The notes under the pieces were generated by a model, which was not told where the DNA came from, did no database searches, and saw only the letters and a list, made by a program, of their open reading frames with translations. From positions 1 to 64,000 of the forward strand of contig PDHQ01000001.1 of NCBI GenBank assembly GCA_003339415.1: a stretch of 64,000 nt of DNA. Reading direction: 5' to 3'. Source of the stretch: Ophiocordyceps camponoti-saundersi (nom. inval.). Its lineage: Eukaryota; Ascomycota; Sordariomycetes; Hypocreales; Ophiocordycipitaceae. Positions 1-10,586 of the stretch are shown in pieces. Position numbers and translations under genes: made by a program. Numbering within the stretch: the first letter of the stretch is position 1; each line of letters begins with the position of its first letter.

Positions 1-269
1 CCCAACCCCCCTCCGCCCCCCCCCCCCCCCCTCCTCCCCCCACCCCCCCCGGGTGGCATCGGGGGGAGCACCCGCCCGGGTTTCAAGGGGGGGAAAAGGG
101 GCAACAGAAGGGGGGGGGGGGGGGGGGGGGAAGATGAGGATAACACAGGGAAAGAAAACTACATCCCGCTAACAACTCTCTCAGCAACAAAAACCATCTT
201 CAACTCGCACAACAACGTCATTCAAGAAAAGAAACACACACACACACACACAAACACAGCATTAAAGCC
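1..269. repeat. Low-complexity C-rich and G-rich tracts downstream of EFR3
   Basis: The first 70 bases are nearly pure C with a few other bases, and an 18-base G run sits at about 113-130. A short CA repeat follows at about 235-252. No gene is visible. The tract lies just 3' of the EFR3 stop codon, so part of it may be EFR3 3' UTR. Long homopolymers like these are also typical places for assembly error. Confidence 0.8.
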
Positions 270-3200
270 TCAATACGGCGGCTTCGTCGCGTTACCCACG
301 CTCCCCTCACTAGCCCGGCTGTCGATTCCCCTCAGCAGCTCCTGCAGATCCATCCCCTTGCTGCTGCTGTTGCTGGCCCCCCCCTCCCGCGACCTCGTCC
401 TCGTCGTGTTGTTGCTGGCGTTGCGCCTGACCCCGTAGTCCTGCACCGCCGCCCGTCCCGAAAGCGACAGCGGCGGTAGCTTCGGCAGAGGAGGCACCGG
501 CGGCACCCCTCCGTCCACGTCGCCGTCGTCGCCGTCGTCACCGCCTCCGCCCCCGCCTTCGCCGTCAAACATCGGGTGCGAAGACAACGGCCCCTTAGAC
601 GACCCCGTCCTGGACACGGTTCTCGACATCGTCCGCCCGAGCACGTCGCCCCGGAATACGCTGCTGCGTTCCGAACGGCTCTCGTCGTCCTCATCCCCGT
701 CGAAGCTGACCATGCTCTCGTCGCTGTCGTCCTCGCCGGCACCCGGGATGCCCGCCCCCCGCGGCGACGCGTTCCCCGTCAACACCATCTTGAGCTGCTC
801 CACCGACGCGATCCCTCCCCTGCTCGAGACCGAGGCCGTCGGCGAGATGCCGCTTTGGACGCTCGCGTTGCGCGGCCTCGACATCCCGCTCACACGCTCG
901 CCCGGCGTTTGCAGCCTCAAGTTATGAGCGCTGCCCATCGGCGACGCGCCGCCGTTGAGGCCGGCCGAGTACACCGTGAGCCGCTTCTGGTTCGCCGTCG
1001 CCGTCGTCCCGGTTCTCGACCCGTTGAGCGACGCCGCCTTGCTATCCGACAACGCCGCCACCGCCGAGTCCCTCGACCAGTCCAACAACATGCCTTCTCG
1101 CAGCGCCGCCGGCAGCTCCCTCGACTCCTCCGCCGCCGCCGCCATCGAGAACCCCAGGAGCGGCACCATGCCGTGCTGACCCCGTCCCGGCGACGCCACG
1201 GGGCTCGCAGGCGGTGACAGCCGACTCTCCCGGTAGCTGGCCGCGATGCAATGCACCAGCGACGCCCGGTCGTCAAACGGTAGCAGCTCTTCCTTCTCCA
1301 GGGCCCTCAGGTCCCACGCCGGCTGCGGCCCGGCCTTGCCCGGCGTCCCGATGTCATCCAGCGGCAGCGGCGGCACCCGCAAGCTGTTCACCCAGAAACC
1401 TTTGCTCTTGCGCCGCGCGATCTCGTTCTGGATCGCCCGTCCGCCCACCGTCCCCTCCAGGTCGAATCTCTGCGTCAGAGCCCAAAAGTAGCCGTGGCAC
1501 AGGGCCGCCATCCGGACCTTGTGCACCGGGTCCTCCAAGAACTGCACGTCCTCTTGCAGCCGATAGATCATGGGGATGCCGTACCGTGCCGCGTTGACAC
1601 CCAGCTTCGCCACCAGCCTCGCCAGCAGCGCGTGCAGCAGCGCCATGTCGCTGTCGAAGTCGACGAACTGGTGCGCGCTGTCGTAAATGGCCAAATGCAG
1701 CAGCGGTAGGAACTGGCTGCGTCTGCCGGCCCTCGACTGGCGTTCGCGGTTCGATGCGTTAGATACGGCCCGCCGCGCCTGCGAGGGATCCCGGCTGGCG
1801 CTCCTCGTCGAAGGGCGGTGGTGATGCGCCGCGGGGAGAAGTTCGTCTCGCGCCGTAGCGTCCGTCGTCGTCGTCTCGCGGTCGAGCCACGTCAGCAGCG
1901 CGTCGACGTAGGCCTTCCGCACCGGCCCGTCGGGCTCCCGTAGAAGCCACTGCGTCCCCTCCCAGACCGTCATCGGAACGCGGTTTCGCGACAGATCCTT
2001 GGTACCGCCCATGCTCGTACTGGGGTTCGCCACCACCAGGATCGCCTTGATGATCCGGAGGGCCGACGCCCGCAGCGTGCCGTAGGCCAAATCTGCGTCC
2101 GGGAACGGCGACGACGACTGGTTCCCCGACAGGTCGAAGGCCGACAGGTTGCCTCCATCGTTGCCACCATCGGCCTCGTCCGCGCCGAGTGGTAGCGAGG
2201 TGGCGCTCGAAGACCGGCCCGGCTTGAGCCGTCCGATGATTGCGGCCACCATGTCCGAGATCTGGTCGCCGTAGTAGACGTGCGTGGCCAAGTCTCCAAT
2301 GCAGTGCTCCAGGCGCTCGATGAGGCGCCTGCGCTGGACACGAACGGTGGGTCCGCTGCTTTCGGCGTCGGTCTTATCCTCGCTCTGACTGCTGCCGTCG
2401 TGAGCACCAGCGGCGGCGCCGGCGGCGGCGCGGGTCCGAATGAGCTTCTTGATCTGCCCGGCGAGGCCGAGGACCACATCCATGACGCTCAAGCCGATCA
2501 GGTTGATATCGGAGCGCAGCAGGGACTGAATCATGCCGGTAAGGGTCAGATGAAGCCCCAGGTCGGCGTCGGTGAGGGGCGTCTTGAACATGGTATCGAG
2601 AGCAGCCAGCAGAATGACGTATCGATCCTGGACCGGGGCCCAGCGAGCGACGACATCGTAGACGTCGATGGCCCATCCGCTGTCGCAGGCGGCGCCCTCC
2701 TCCCGCGTCACGATTGGCTCGCCGCGGGAGGAACGATGGGAGATGAACTGAAGCATGGCCATGGTGGCGGCGTGTATCTGAGTGCGGTTGTGGACGACAA
2801 AGATGCTCTTGAGGCACTGCATAGCCAAGACGCCGAGGCCCTGCTCGTCAATCTTGTCGACGTCGAGAGCGGTGCCCGACAGGGCGAGCGGGTTCGTGTC
2901 GCCGGTTGTGTCGTTGGTCTTAACGGTCGCCACACTCATGCGACGGTGCATGGCACGGCCAGCATCGACCCTCTCCTCGGCCTGGACGCGGCTCAGCAGT
3001 ACCTCGATGTCGTCGTCGGCGGACGACATGTTGTCGAGGATCACGGGGACGATGACGTCGATCTGGCGGCCAAAGACAGACGACAGGGCGGCCGACGAGG
3101 AGACGCATTTGATGGCATCCAGGCCGGCGTTCCTCCACCGCATTTGCACGGGGCGGCTAACCGCACCCTTGGCCGGCACGTGTCGGGAGGAAGCGAGCTG

Positions 3201-3736
3201 GGCGTAGGCAGCAACGATGACGCGATACTGCTGCAGGTAGGCGTGGTCGGCGAAAAGCGTAGAGGCGTCGTGGTGGTCGCAGAAAGCTTGAAAGGTAGGC
3301 AGCGACGATTCGATCATGGTGATGTCATTGGACCGAAGGATGAGATCGAGCACCTTGAAGATACAGGGGGCGATGAGAGCGAGGTCCTTGGGCGACTTGT
3401 CGACGAGGGCAGCGAGGATGCCCAGCGTGACCTGGACATTGCTGGGCGAGGTGGCATCTCCGTCAGAGGATGCAACGATTGGGGAACCCCCTCTCCTCCT
3501 CTCTTCCCACTCTGCACGTACCCGATGCGCATGCGCCAGACATCACTGGCAGTCTTCTTCTCCAGAAAGGCTCCGATCTTCTGGATCTTGGACCGACGAC
3601 TGGTAGCATAAAAGAGCAGATAGCTCAGCTCGCTGCTATTCGGCCGCACATCGACGGCTCCCTTTGTCGTTCGCGGGTAGCACCTCAGCACCAGCACCTG
3701 GTGCTTTGGACGACACTTTTGCTGAAGCGCATTCAT
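270..3736 (-). CDS. EFR3: EFR3-like plasma-membrane scaffold of the PI 4-kinase complex
   Basis: EFR3 proteins are helical-repeat (HEAT/ARM) scaffolds that anchor the Stt4/PI4KIIIalpha-Ypp1 complex at the plasma membrane for PI4P synthesis. Exon 1 is 3736-3522 and exon 2 is 3441-270; the intron has donor GTACGTG and acceptor CAG. The model gives 1128 residues. The N-terminus starts MNALQQKCRPKHQ, with a cysteine among basic residues, as expected for a palmitoylated basic membrane patch. The next part (residues about 20-75, with YLLFYATSRRSKIQKIG) is the highly conserved fungal EFR3 N-terminus. After the splice the protein reads through NVQVTLGILAAL and VLDLILRSNDITMIES. The C-terminal 400 residues are Ser-, Gly- and Asp-rich and look disordered. 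Residue 1 was chosen because conservation begins there. Its 5' flank carries a CTG repeat. Confidence 0.9.
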
Positions 3737-5140
3737 CGTCGCCGGGCTGTTCCGTGTCCCGGACGCGCCGTGATGCTGCTGCTGCTGCTGCTGCTGCTAC
3801 CGCCTCCGGAGAGCGCGATTTCGGCAGCGGATCCGGCGGCGCTTGGAGGTGAGGGGAGGGGGGGGGGAAGAGGAGGAAGAAAACAAAAGGGAGGCAAGGA
3901 AAGAAGAAAAAAAAAAGGAAGAGACAGACAAAGGGATTTTTTCAGGTGAAGAAAGAAGGGGAGCGATGATAATAATAAGCTGGCTGGAAGGGGGATGGCA
4001 TGGGATGGGACGGCCTTTCTGTCTGACCGAGCTCCGTTTCCCCATGCGTGCGTGTAAGGTACTAGTTTACACACAAACAGTGGCGGATACCTACCTAGGT
4101 AGGTAGGTAGAGTCCTAGACACACATGCAGTTGGAGAACTGAACTGAACTGAGTACGGTAGTAACCGTCCGAGCCGCGGCTTTACGGGTGAGTAAGTACA
4201 TACGGGGGGGAGAGGGGGAGAGGGGGAGAGGAGGGACGTGGGGTGGGTGGTGCGGCTGGTGCCTTAGCAGAGTGACAGTGCTTGGACATTTGGATTGACC
4301 GGGTTTTTGTTTCTTACCCCTTGCTGTTTGGCTACCTATTTTGCCAAGTAATCCGTACTCCCCTATCACTATCAAGTCTCATCAGCTGGTGTGCTAATTT
4401 GAACTTACATACATGCAACAAAGAGCCATGACGCTTCCATCATCCCCACATACATACTTCCCCGGCCACGCTCCAGCAGCTTGCCTAGATGCCTCCCTAC
4501 TATGCGTTCACAGTCCCATATTGACCAGATAGGTAGTAAGAAGATGAACCACGATCACTAATATGTACATCACATTAACATGTACAACAGCTTGGTACAG
4601 GCAGGTATTCACGGATACGGCCCGGAGGTTAACGCTTTGTGACGTAGATTTCAGCCCCGTTCAACGTCTGCATCTCTCTTTGCAGCATCCTTCGAGACAT
4701 GTCTAATAACCCAACGTCAGTTCGCATTGTGGCACCATCTAACCGACCTTCCTACCCGTCTTCGTACCTGGCTACCACCTATCTACGGATACCTACCTAG
4801 GTAGGTAGTTAGGTAGGTAGGTCTCTACAGACACATTTACCGACCATTTCCATAGTAATATTGTCACTCCAAGTGCAGATCTATCGACATCCGTGACATA
4901 ACATTGCATACATATGACTATCCGTACTAACTACGGAGTACCTACTACATATAGCTCACAGCGGTATTGCATCCTTCCATCTATTGCTTCCATCTCCTCT
5001 CCTCCACATCAGCTACGACGCCACATCACGATCCCTCTCCATCATCAACCCTACCCTAAACCCCAACCCCTTCACCAAGTCCAAGTCCAAATCAAACACC
5101 CGCACAACCCAACCACCCCCCTCCATCATCATCTCCAACC
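3737..5140. other. Intergenic region between EFR3 and the NIF3-like gene
   Basis: This is the shared divergent upstream region of EFR3 (-) and the NIF3-like gene (+). It holds a CTG repeat (3773-3797), a purine-rich stretch (3840-3950) and two copies of a CCTA/GGTA palindromic microsatellite (about 4089-4110 and 4791-4822). I see no convincing gene; open frames here are low-complexity. Confidence 0.7.
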
Positions 5141-5566
5141 ATGGCCTCACCCCTCGCCCGCTACACCCTCGTCTTCTACGCGCCCCCAGCCGCCGTCACC
5201 GCCTGCAAAGCCGCCATCTTCCGCGCCGGCGCCGGTCGCTATCCCGGCTCCGGCAACTACACAGAGTGCTGCTGGTCCGCCTCGGGCACCGGCCAGTTCC
5301 GTCCCGGCGATGCCGCGAACCCTCACATCGGCCGACCCGGCGCCTTGGAGGAGACCCCCGAGGTCCGTGTAGAGACTCTCTGCGTTGGTGTCGACGTCGT
5401 TCGCGATGCCGTTGCCGCCCTAAAGACGTGCGGTTGCCCCCCTTTATATCATCAGTTCTTCTCATTCATTGACAATGACACCATCCCTCCCGCCCCGGTC
5501 TTCACCACCAGCGCCCACCCCTATGAAGAGCCGGCCTATCAGGTCCACAAGATCGAGGATTTTTAA
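5141..5566 (+). CDS. NIF3 C-terminal-domain-like (YqfO/CutA-fold) small protein
   Basis: The protein is 113 residues after removal of an 84-bp intron (exons 5141-5427 and 5512-5566; donor GTGCGG, acceptor ACCAG). The intron length is a multiple of three and has no stop, so an unspliced reading would insert 28 residues; splicing restores the conserved TAHPYEEPAY motif. The family matches the inserted or C-terminal domain of NIF3/YqfO proteins, which has a CutA-like ferredoxin fold. Features seen include the N-terminal beta strand YTLVFYAP, the GAGRYPGSGNYTECCW block, GTGQFRPG, and the C-terminal HPYEEPAYQVHKIEDF. The molecular role is unknown. It may bind metal or nucleotide, but this is inference. 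The stop codon is 140 bp from the convergent SEC21 stop. Confidence 0.8.
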   Translation: MASPLARYTLVFYAPPAAVTACKAAIFRAGAGRYPGSGNYTECCWSASGTGQFRPGDAANPHIGRPGALEETPEVRVETLCVGVDVVRDAVAALKTCGCPPLYHQFFSFIDNDTIPPAPVFTTSAHPYEEPAYQVHKIEDF

Positions 5567-5706
5567 CTCGCTCGAGACGACAACAGATCGGACTCTGAGA
5601 ACGGACCGGATTGGCATGGGCACTTTTCTTCTAATCGACGACGCAAAAGATACACACACCTTACAGTCTCCAGCTCCCACAAACGCCGCGCGGCATCGCC
5701 TCTTCA

Positions 5707-8700
5707 TCATGCCACAGATGTGAGCACCAAGGCCGCCACGTTGTCCTCCTCGCTCCGCACCTGAATTTTCGTCGTCACGCCCGTCTTGGACGAGTACGCC
5801 ATCCTTGCCGTCGCCACCACCCTGCCTCCCAGCACCGTTTTGCCCAATAACTTGAGCGTGTGCGTGCTCTGATTGATGGGCACGTCGGTGCCGTCTAGTG
5901 GCTGCAGCGATAGTGTCCGTGCCAGCTGCTCCGTCGCCTCTGTTTGCCATCAAGGTCAGCCCTGCGTCCCGCCACGGGTCACCCGATCAATCGACGTGTC
6001 CACTTGCCTGCGATGCTCTTCATGCCGCTTAGCTGCAGCGTCTCCTCCGCCTCCTCACCCGAGGCACCGATCTGCTCCCATAGGTGGTTGAAGTTACTGG
6101 CAAACGTCGGTACCAGGTAATCGCTTCCGGCGAGGTCAAACTCGGAAACTTCGTACTCGTCATCGTAGCCCGTCTCTTCCGGCTCATTGGTTGTCGGATC
6201 AATCTCCTTGCTGGTGAACTTGAGAACGTTGGAAAAGGACGTAACGGGCAGCGCCTTCTCGCCGTTGACCTTCTTGAAGGCCACGTACACCTTGCCCGGC
6301 TCGTTGGTGCCCAATCGCTCGGCCTGAATGATAAACACTTCCTCGAGCTCCTCCTCTTCCTGAGGCGTGGCCACCACCGACACGTTTTCCAACACCGTGT
6401 CTGGCAGCGTATTCTTCACCTCGTATTCGAGCACGACGTGCTCCTTGAAGATGTGCTTCACCAGCGTCACCACGTACTCCGTCTCGGCTTCCGTCAGTTC
6501 TACCACGGCTGAGGATTTGAGCACGTGGCCGAACTCTGCCATCTCCGGGATGCGCATCAGTGCCTCAGCGTAGCGCTGTGCCTGCGCCGACGCCGACGCC
6601 GCGGCCTCGGCACCCGTTGACGGAGTCTTGGACGGGCCGACCTTGGGTGCCTTGAGTGTCGGAGCCGTGGCAGTCAGCTTCTTCGTCCTGTCCTCGGCGT
6701 CGGCCTGCTCCCGGGTGACGACGGGGATCTTGGTCACGTCGAACGGGTCGTCAAAGGCCGTCTTGTCGTCCGACGTGACGTACATGACGAGCTGATGCTC
6801 GAAGATGGGAAGCGAAAACATGTTTTCTTCAGTGGCGGACACAAGACAGTTAGCTTCTGTAGGACGAGCGAGACACAAGCGAGCAAGACAACGAGGATGT
6901 GAGCCTTACCATTCTTGACAAAGTTTTGTGCCATCTCATCGTCGTCCTCGCCCATGAGCTTCAGATTCAGGGCGGCACGGTCACGGACTTCGTCGTCGAC
7001 GTCGTCCAGGCACCGCGTGAGCAACACTTTGACGCTGGCCTTGACGTCGGGATCCTTCTGCCCGACGCCAAACTTGGCCAGGGCGGTGACGGCCGCGGCT
7101 CGCACGATGGCGTTTTCCAGCACAACCCGGTTGTATATGTAGCGGATGTACTTGGTAGGCTGGGCCGTTTTCGGCCCCTCAAGCCCGATGAGGTGCAGGA
7201 TGCGGACGGCGAGTTTGGTAAACTCGCAGTCCTCGATGAACTCGCAAAGATGAGCCAGGGCCTCTTCTTTGGAGTCCGGCACGAATTTGATGAGGTCAAA
7301 CATGCTCTCGACCACGGCTCGCTTGAATTCGTATCCTCCTTCGTCGCGTAGGATGCCGCTGAGGAAGGTCAGCATGCCGGCCTGCTTGCTTGGGAACTTG
7401 AGGCAGAGAGTGCGGATGGCCTCGACAATGGTGACCTTGAACTCGTCCGTTATCTCCGACATGAAGCCGGATATTTGCTTCATCAGCCGATCCACGCTGG
7501 CCTCGTTGCCCGTTTTCAGCAGCGTCGTGATGGCAAAGGTGGCAATCGAACGGTTGCTGTTCGAGATGAGAAGTTCGATGTCGGGGTTGCAGGCGGCGAC
7601 GGCGTTGGGCTTGAACGAGGCGAAGTTGTGCAGGATGCGAAGGGCGGCGAACTTGGTGACGGCCCTCGGTGACGATAGGAACAGCTGCAAGACGTGAACG
7701 GCTTGAGCGACTTCGGTATCCGACACGTCCCTCAGGTCGCAGATAGCCTTGGCCGCCTCGAAATTGACCATTTCGCTCTTGTGACGCAACCAGCCGTCGA
7801 GGAGCTGCACCATGGGTTTTCTAAGCGATACGTCTTCCTCGGCCAGCTGAGCCGCGAGCCGGACGAGCATGACCGTGGCTGCCGCGTTCTTGACCGCGCC
7901 AGCAGCGCCAAATTGCTGCACCATCTTGACGAGGGCCATCCTGTCGTGCATGCGCATCTGATACAGAAGGCCAATGGCATGGTATTGCGTCATGGTAGAG
8001 TTGTTCATGGGCATCTGACCGCTGGAAGAGGAGAAGCCAAGGGAGAAGCCGCCGCCGGATTTGGTGGAAGCGGCAGCCTCTTGCGTCTCGCTCTGCCATC
8101 GGCGCACGACGTCCTTGGCTATCGGTAGGAGGTGATAGGACGAGACCAGGGCGGCAGAAGACGCAGAAGGGTTCTTATCCACAATCGCTGTCTTCATGAC
8201 ACGCTCAATCGATTGAACTGTAGTCGCCTGTGATTTCAGGTCAGCAGCTTGATCAAAGTGACTGGGGCTCTCTCTCTCTCTCTCTAGTCTCTCACGTCAA
8301 TGATGCGACAAAGGGCACGGATAGCATTGGGGCGAAAGATGGCGTCACTGCTGCCGCCCGTATCCTTCATGATGGTGCTGGTGACCATGATAATGTCCTC
8401 GGCCGAGCTGGCCAGCTCCTTGATGACGAGGTGGACCATCTGGCGGAGGCTGGCATCCTTGTTCTGGAAAAGCTTGGAGATGCCGAAGAAGAGGGTGGTG
8501 GCTTCGTTGGCCGGGAACTTCTCTCCCGTGTAGAGAAGGAGCGCGATTTTGGTGAGAAGAATGCGACATCGGCGCGGCTGGATGGGTGAGCTGTTGAACA
8601 AGCGCGCTGCGTGTCCCAGTCAGTGTCCCGCCGAGTGTCATCAGGGCCTATCGCAGACAGCTCACCTTCCTGGAAGACCTGTGTCCGGTCCACCTTTACG

Positions 8701-8741
8701 AGGCCCAGATCGGCATCCTCGTCCTTTTTTCCGTAGCTCAT
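5707..8741 (-). CDS. SEC21: Coatomer gamma subunit (gamma-COP)
   Basis: Gamma-COP is part of the COPI F-subcomplex that coats Golgi-to-ER retrograde vesicles. Five exons were read: 8741-8666, 8606-8296, 8227-6910, 6826-6008 and 5939-5707, giving 918 residues, the usual family length. The start MSYGKKDEDADLGLVK is the conserved fungal N-terminus. Residues about 1-530 are the adaptin-type HEAT solenoid (QEARLFNSSP, PRRCRILLTKI). A Pro/Ser/Ala linker follows, then the gamma-appendage (ENMFSLPIFEHQLV onward), ending NVAALVLTSVA. Intron 4 (5940-6007) has a GC donor (GCAAGT) with a normal AG acceptor, and only this splice keeps the frame from MKSIA into EATEQLARTLSL. The gene shares a 258-bp divergent promoter with ATP12. 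Confidence 0.95.
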
Positions 8742-8999
8742 CCTGGGGAAGGGGTTCGTTGGAGATGCGTCGTCGTCGTTGTCGTCGTCGACGTGGCTGG
8801 CTGTGAGGCTGCCGACAAGCAACCACGTCGACAATTTGGGCCGTCGCTGGGGAGAGGCATATCACGTGACACTATCATCGAGGTGTGCGAATGTTATCGA
8901 AAATAGCTAATCGCACTACACTCTGCAACGATAAACCCATCTGAATGAAGACTGCCAAGCTTGTTCAACAGCTTCACCAAGTGCCCACTGACCGTCTCG
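8742..8999. promoter_or_regulatory. Short divergent promoter region between SEC21 and ATP12
   Basis: Only 258 bp separate the two start codons, so both 5' regions must overlap. The segment contains a GTCGTC-rich stretch near SEC21 and the sequence ATCACGTGAC at about 8860, which includes a perfect CACGTG E-box. No clear TATA box was seen. That the E-box regulates either gene is inference. Confidence 0.5.
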
Positions 9000-10187
9000 A
9001 TGATCAAAATACATGTGCAGCCTTGCTCAAGGCTGCTCCCGCGGCTCGCAAACGGTACTAGAAACTCGCGATTCCTCCACCTCAGTGCTGCCCGACCTGC
9101 CAGAGTCTATCCTGAAGTCGGCGCCGGCCCCCCTCCTGATCCTCCAACGCCAAGCGACAGCAGGTATCTTGCCAGAGAAGCTCGAAGACATGGCGCAGGC
9201 GCTGCTGAACGGGTGTCAACTGACGGGACAAACTCCGTGCTGAAGAAGCGGTTTTGGCAGACCGTCAGCGTCCGATCAGTCAACGGTGAGGAGTCAATAC
9301 AAGGTTCCGAAGGGAGTCGGAGGGCGAGAAAACGCGAGTTCCTATAAGCTGACTTGGCGGCGGTGCTACTAACAGGCGCGTTGGAAATTTACCTCGACGA
9401 AAGGCCGCTGAAGCACCCCCGATCAAAGAAAGTTATACGGCTGCCTACCTCGAAACCCATTCTGGCCTTTGCTTTGGCACAAGAGTGGGACCGGTTGACG
9501 TCGGCGCAGCAAGCTACCAAGGATCACTTGGTTCCCCTGACGAGCCTCGTCTGTCGAGCCTTAGACATCGAGGCCGACGATCGATCAAGTCTAGGCAAGA
9601 TGCGCAGCGATATAGCCACCAGCCTCCTCAAGTACCTGGACACGGACTCACTGCTATGCTGGGCGCCTCCCACCAGCGAGGTCGATGTCCGCAACGACGC
9701 CAACGAAACGCTTCGAGACGTACAGAAGCGAGCCGCGAGCGAGACGGTGTCGTTCCTTATAACGCACGTATGGCCCGGCGTCACCATCGAGCCGGTCCTG
9801 GATGGGCACTCTCTCTCGCCACGGAAGCAAGCACCGGGCGTCAGGGAGATCGTCCAGGGCTGGATCGAAGGTTTGTCCTGGTGGGAACTCGCCGGGCTCG
9901 AGAGAGCCGTCTTGGCCGGGAAAAGTTTCCTTATCGCCGCCAGGCTCGTGGCCCAGTGGAGTGAAGATTCGGCGGGGATTCGTGCCCCCGTCAGCGAGCG
10001 CGCCTTCGGCATCGAAGATGCCGCCGAGGCCGCCAGCATCGAGGTCGACTGGCAAACCGACCAATGGGGCGAGGTCGAGGACGCGCACGACGTCAATTAC
10101 GAGGACCTACGGCGGCAGCTTGGAAGCGTCGTTTTACTTGTTTCTGGCACGCGCGAGGACGCCTCTGCCATATTCAAGTTCGGATGA
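9000..10187 (+). CDS. ATP12: Mitochondrial F1-ATPase assembly chaperone ATP12
   Basis: ATP12 (ATPAF2) binds the F1 alpha subunit in the mitochondrial matrix and promotes assembly of the alpha3-beta3 hexamer. Two exons (9000-9285 and 9376-10187; donor GTGAGG, acceptor CAG) give 365 residues. The first 50 residues are Arg-, Ser- and Ala-rich with no acidic residues at the start, fitting a matrix targeting sequence. The ATP12 domain begins LKKRFWQTVSV and runs across the splice to ALEIYLDERPLKHP, then KPILAFALAQEWD, LTSLVCRALDI and the conserved WWELAGLERAV near the C-terminus. I chose the ATG at 9000 because it is the first in frame and gives a plausible presequence. An ATG at 8945 is in another frame. 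Convergent with the monooxygenase gene downstream. Confidence 0.85.
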
Positions 10188-10586
10188 CGGTTCTGTCAGT
10201 TTTGACGGCAAGATGAGGCGAAAGGACGGAGCGAGTTAAGCATCTTACCTATCACCTACCTAGGTATGCACAGATGGCGTCTCACAGTGATGCATTTCTA
10301 CTTCCAGGACGTCGTAATGTCACGACGATAATAGAACGGATAATGAGATACACATCCTCCTTACTGACTGCGCTCTGATTTGCTGGTATTTGCTAAATTT
10401 TGTATCACTCCGCATTACTAGGCGTGTGTGACAGCTGACGACCCCGAAGCCGATGAGAAGAAGGCTGATCTGTTCTCGGTCGTATGTACATACAGGATTT
10501 TCAGTCTTCAAATTCTGCTTGCCCTGAAAACAATCCGAGGCTCTAGATTCTCCCCCTTTTGGAACGAAGCACTTGATCCTCAGGCA
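10188..10586. other. Convergent intergenic region between ATP12 and the monooxygenase
   Basis: The 399 bp between two convergent stop codons hold presumed 3' UTRs and one ACCTACCTAGGTA palindromic repeat at about 10254. I see nothing else. Confidence 0.7.

Noticed and set aside
2280..3611. 443-codon frame antisense to EFR3
   Set aside because: It is the mirror of a conserved coding exon with high GC third positions; EFR3 fits the conserved family in the other strand.
4089..4822. CCTA/GGTA repeats as possible telomere-like sequence
   Set aside because: The motif differs from the TTAGGG fungal telomere repeat and similar short palindromes occur throughout the window.
5401..5520. Unspliced 141-residue reading of the NIF3-like gene
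   Set aside because: The extra 28 residues interrupt the conserved TAHPYEEPAY block, and good splice sites flank them.
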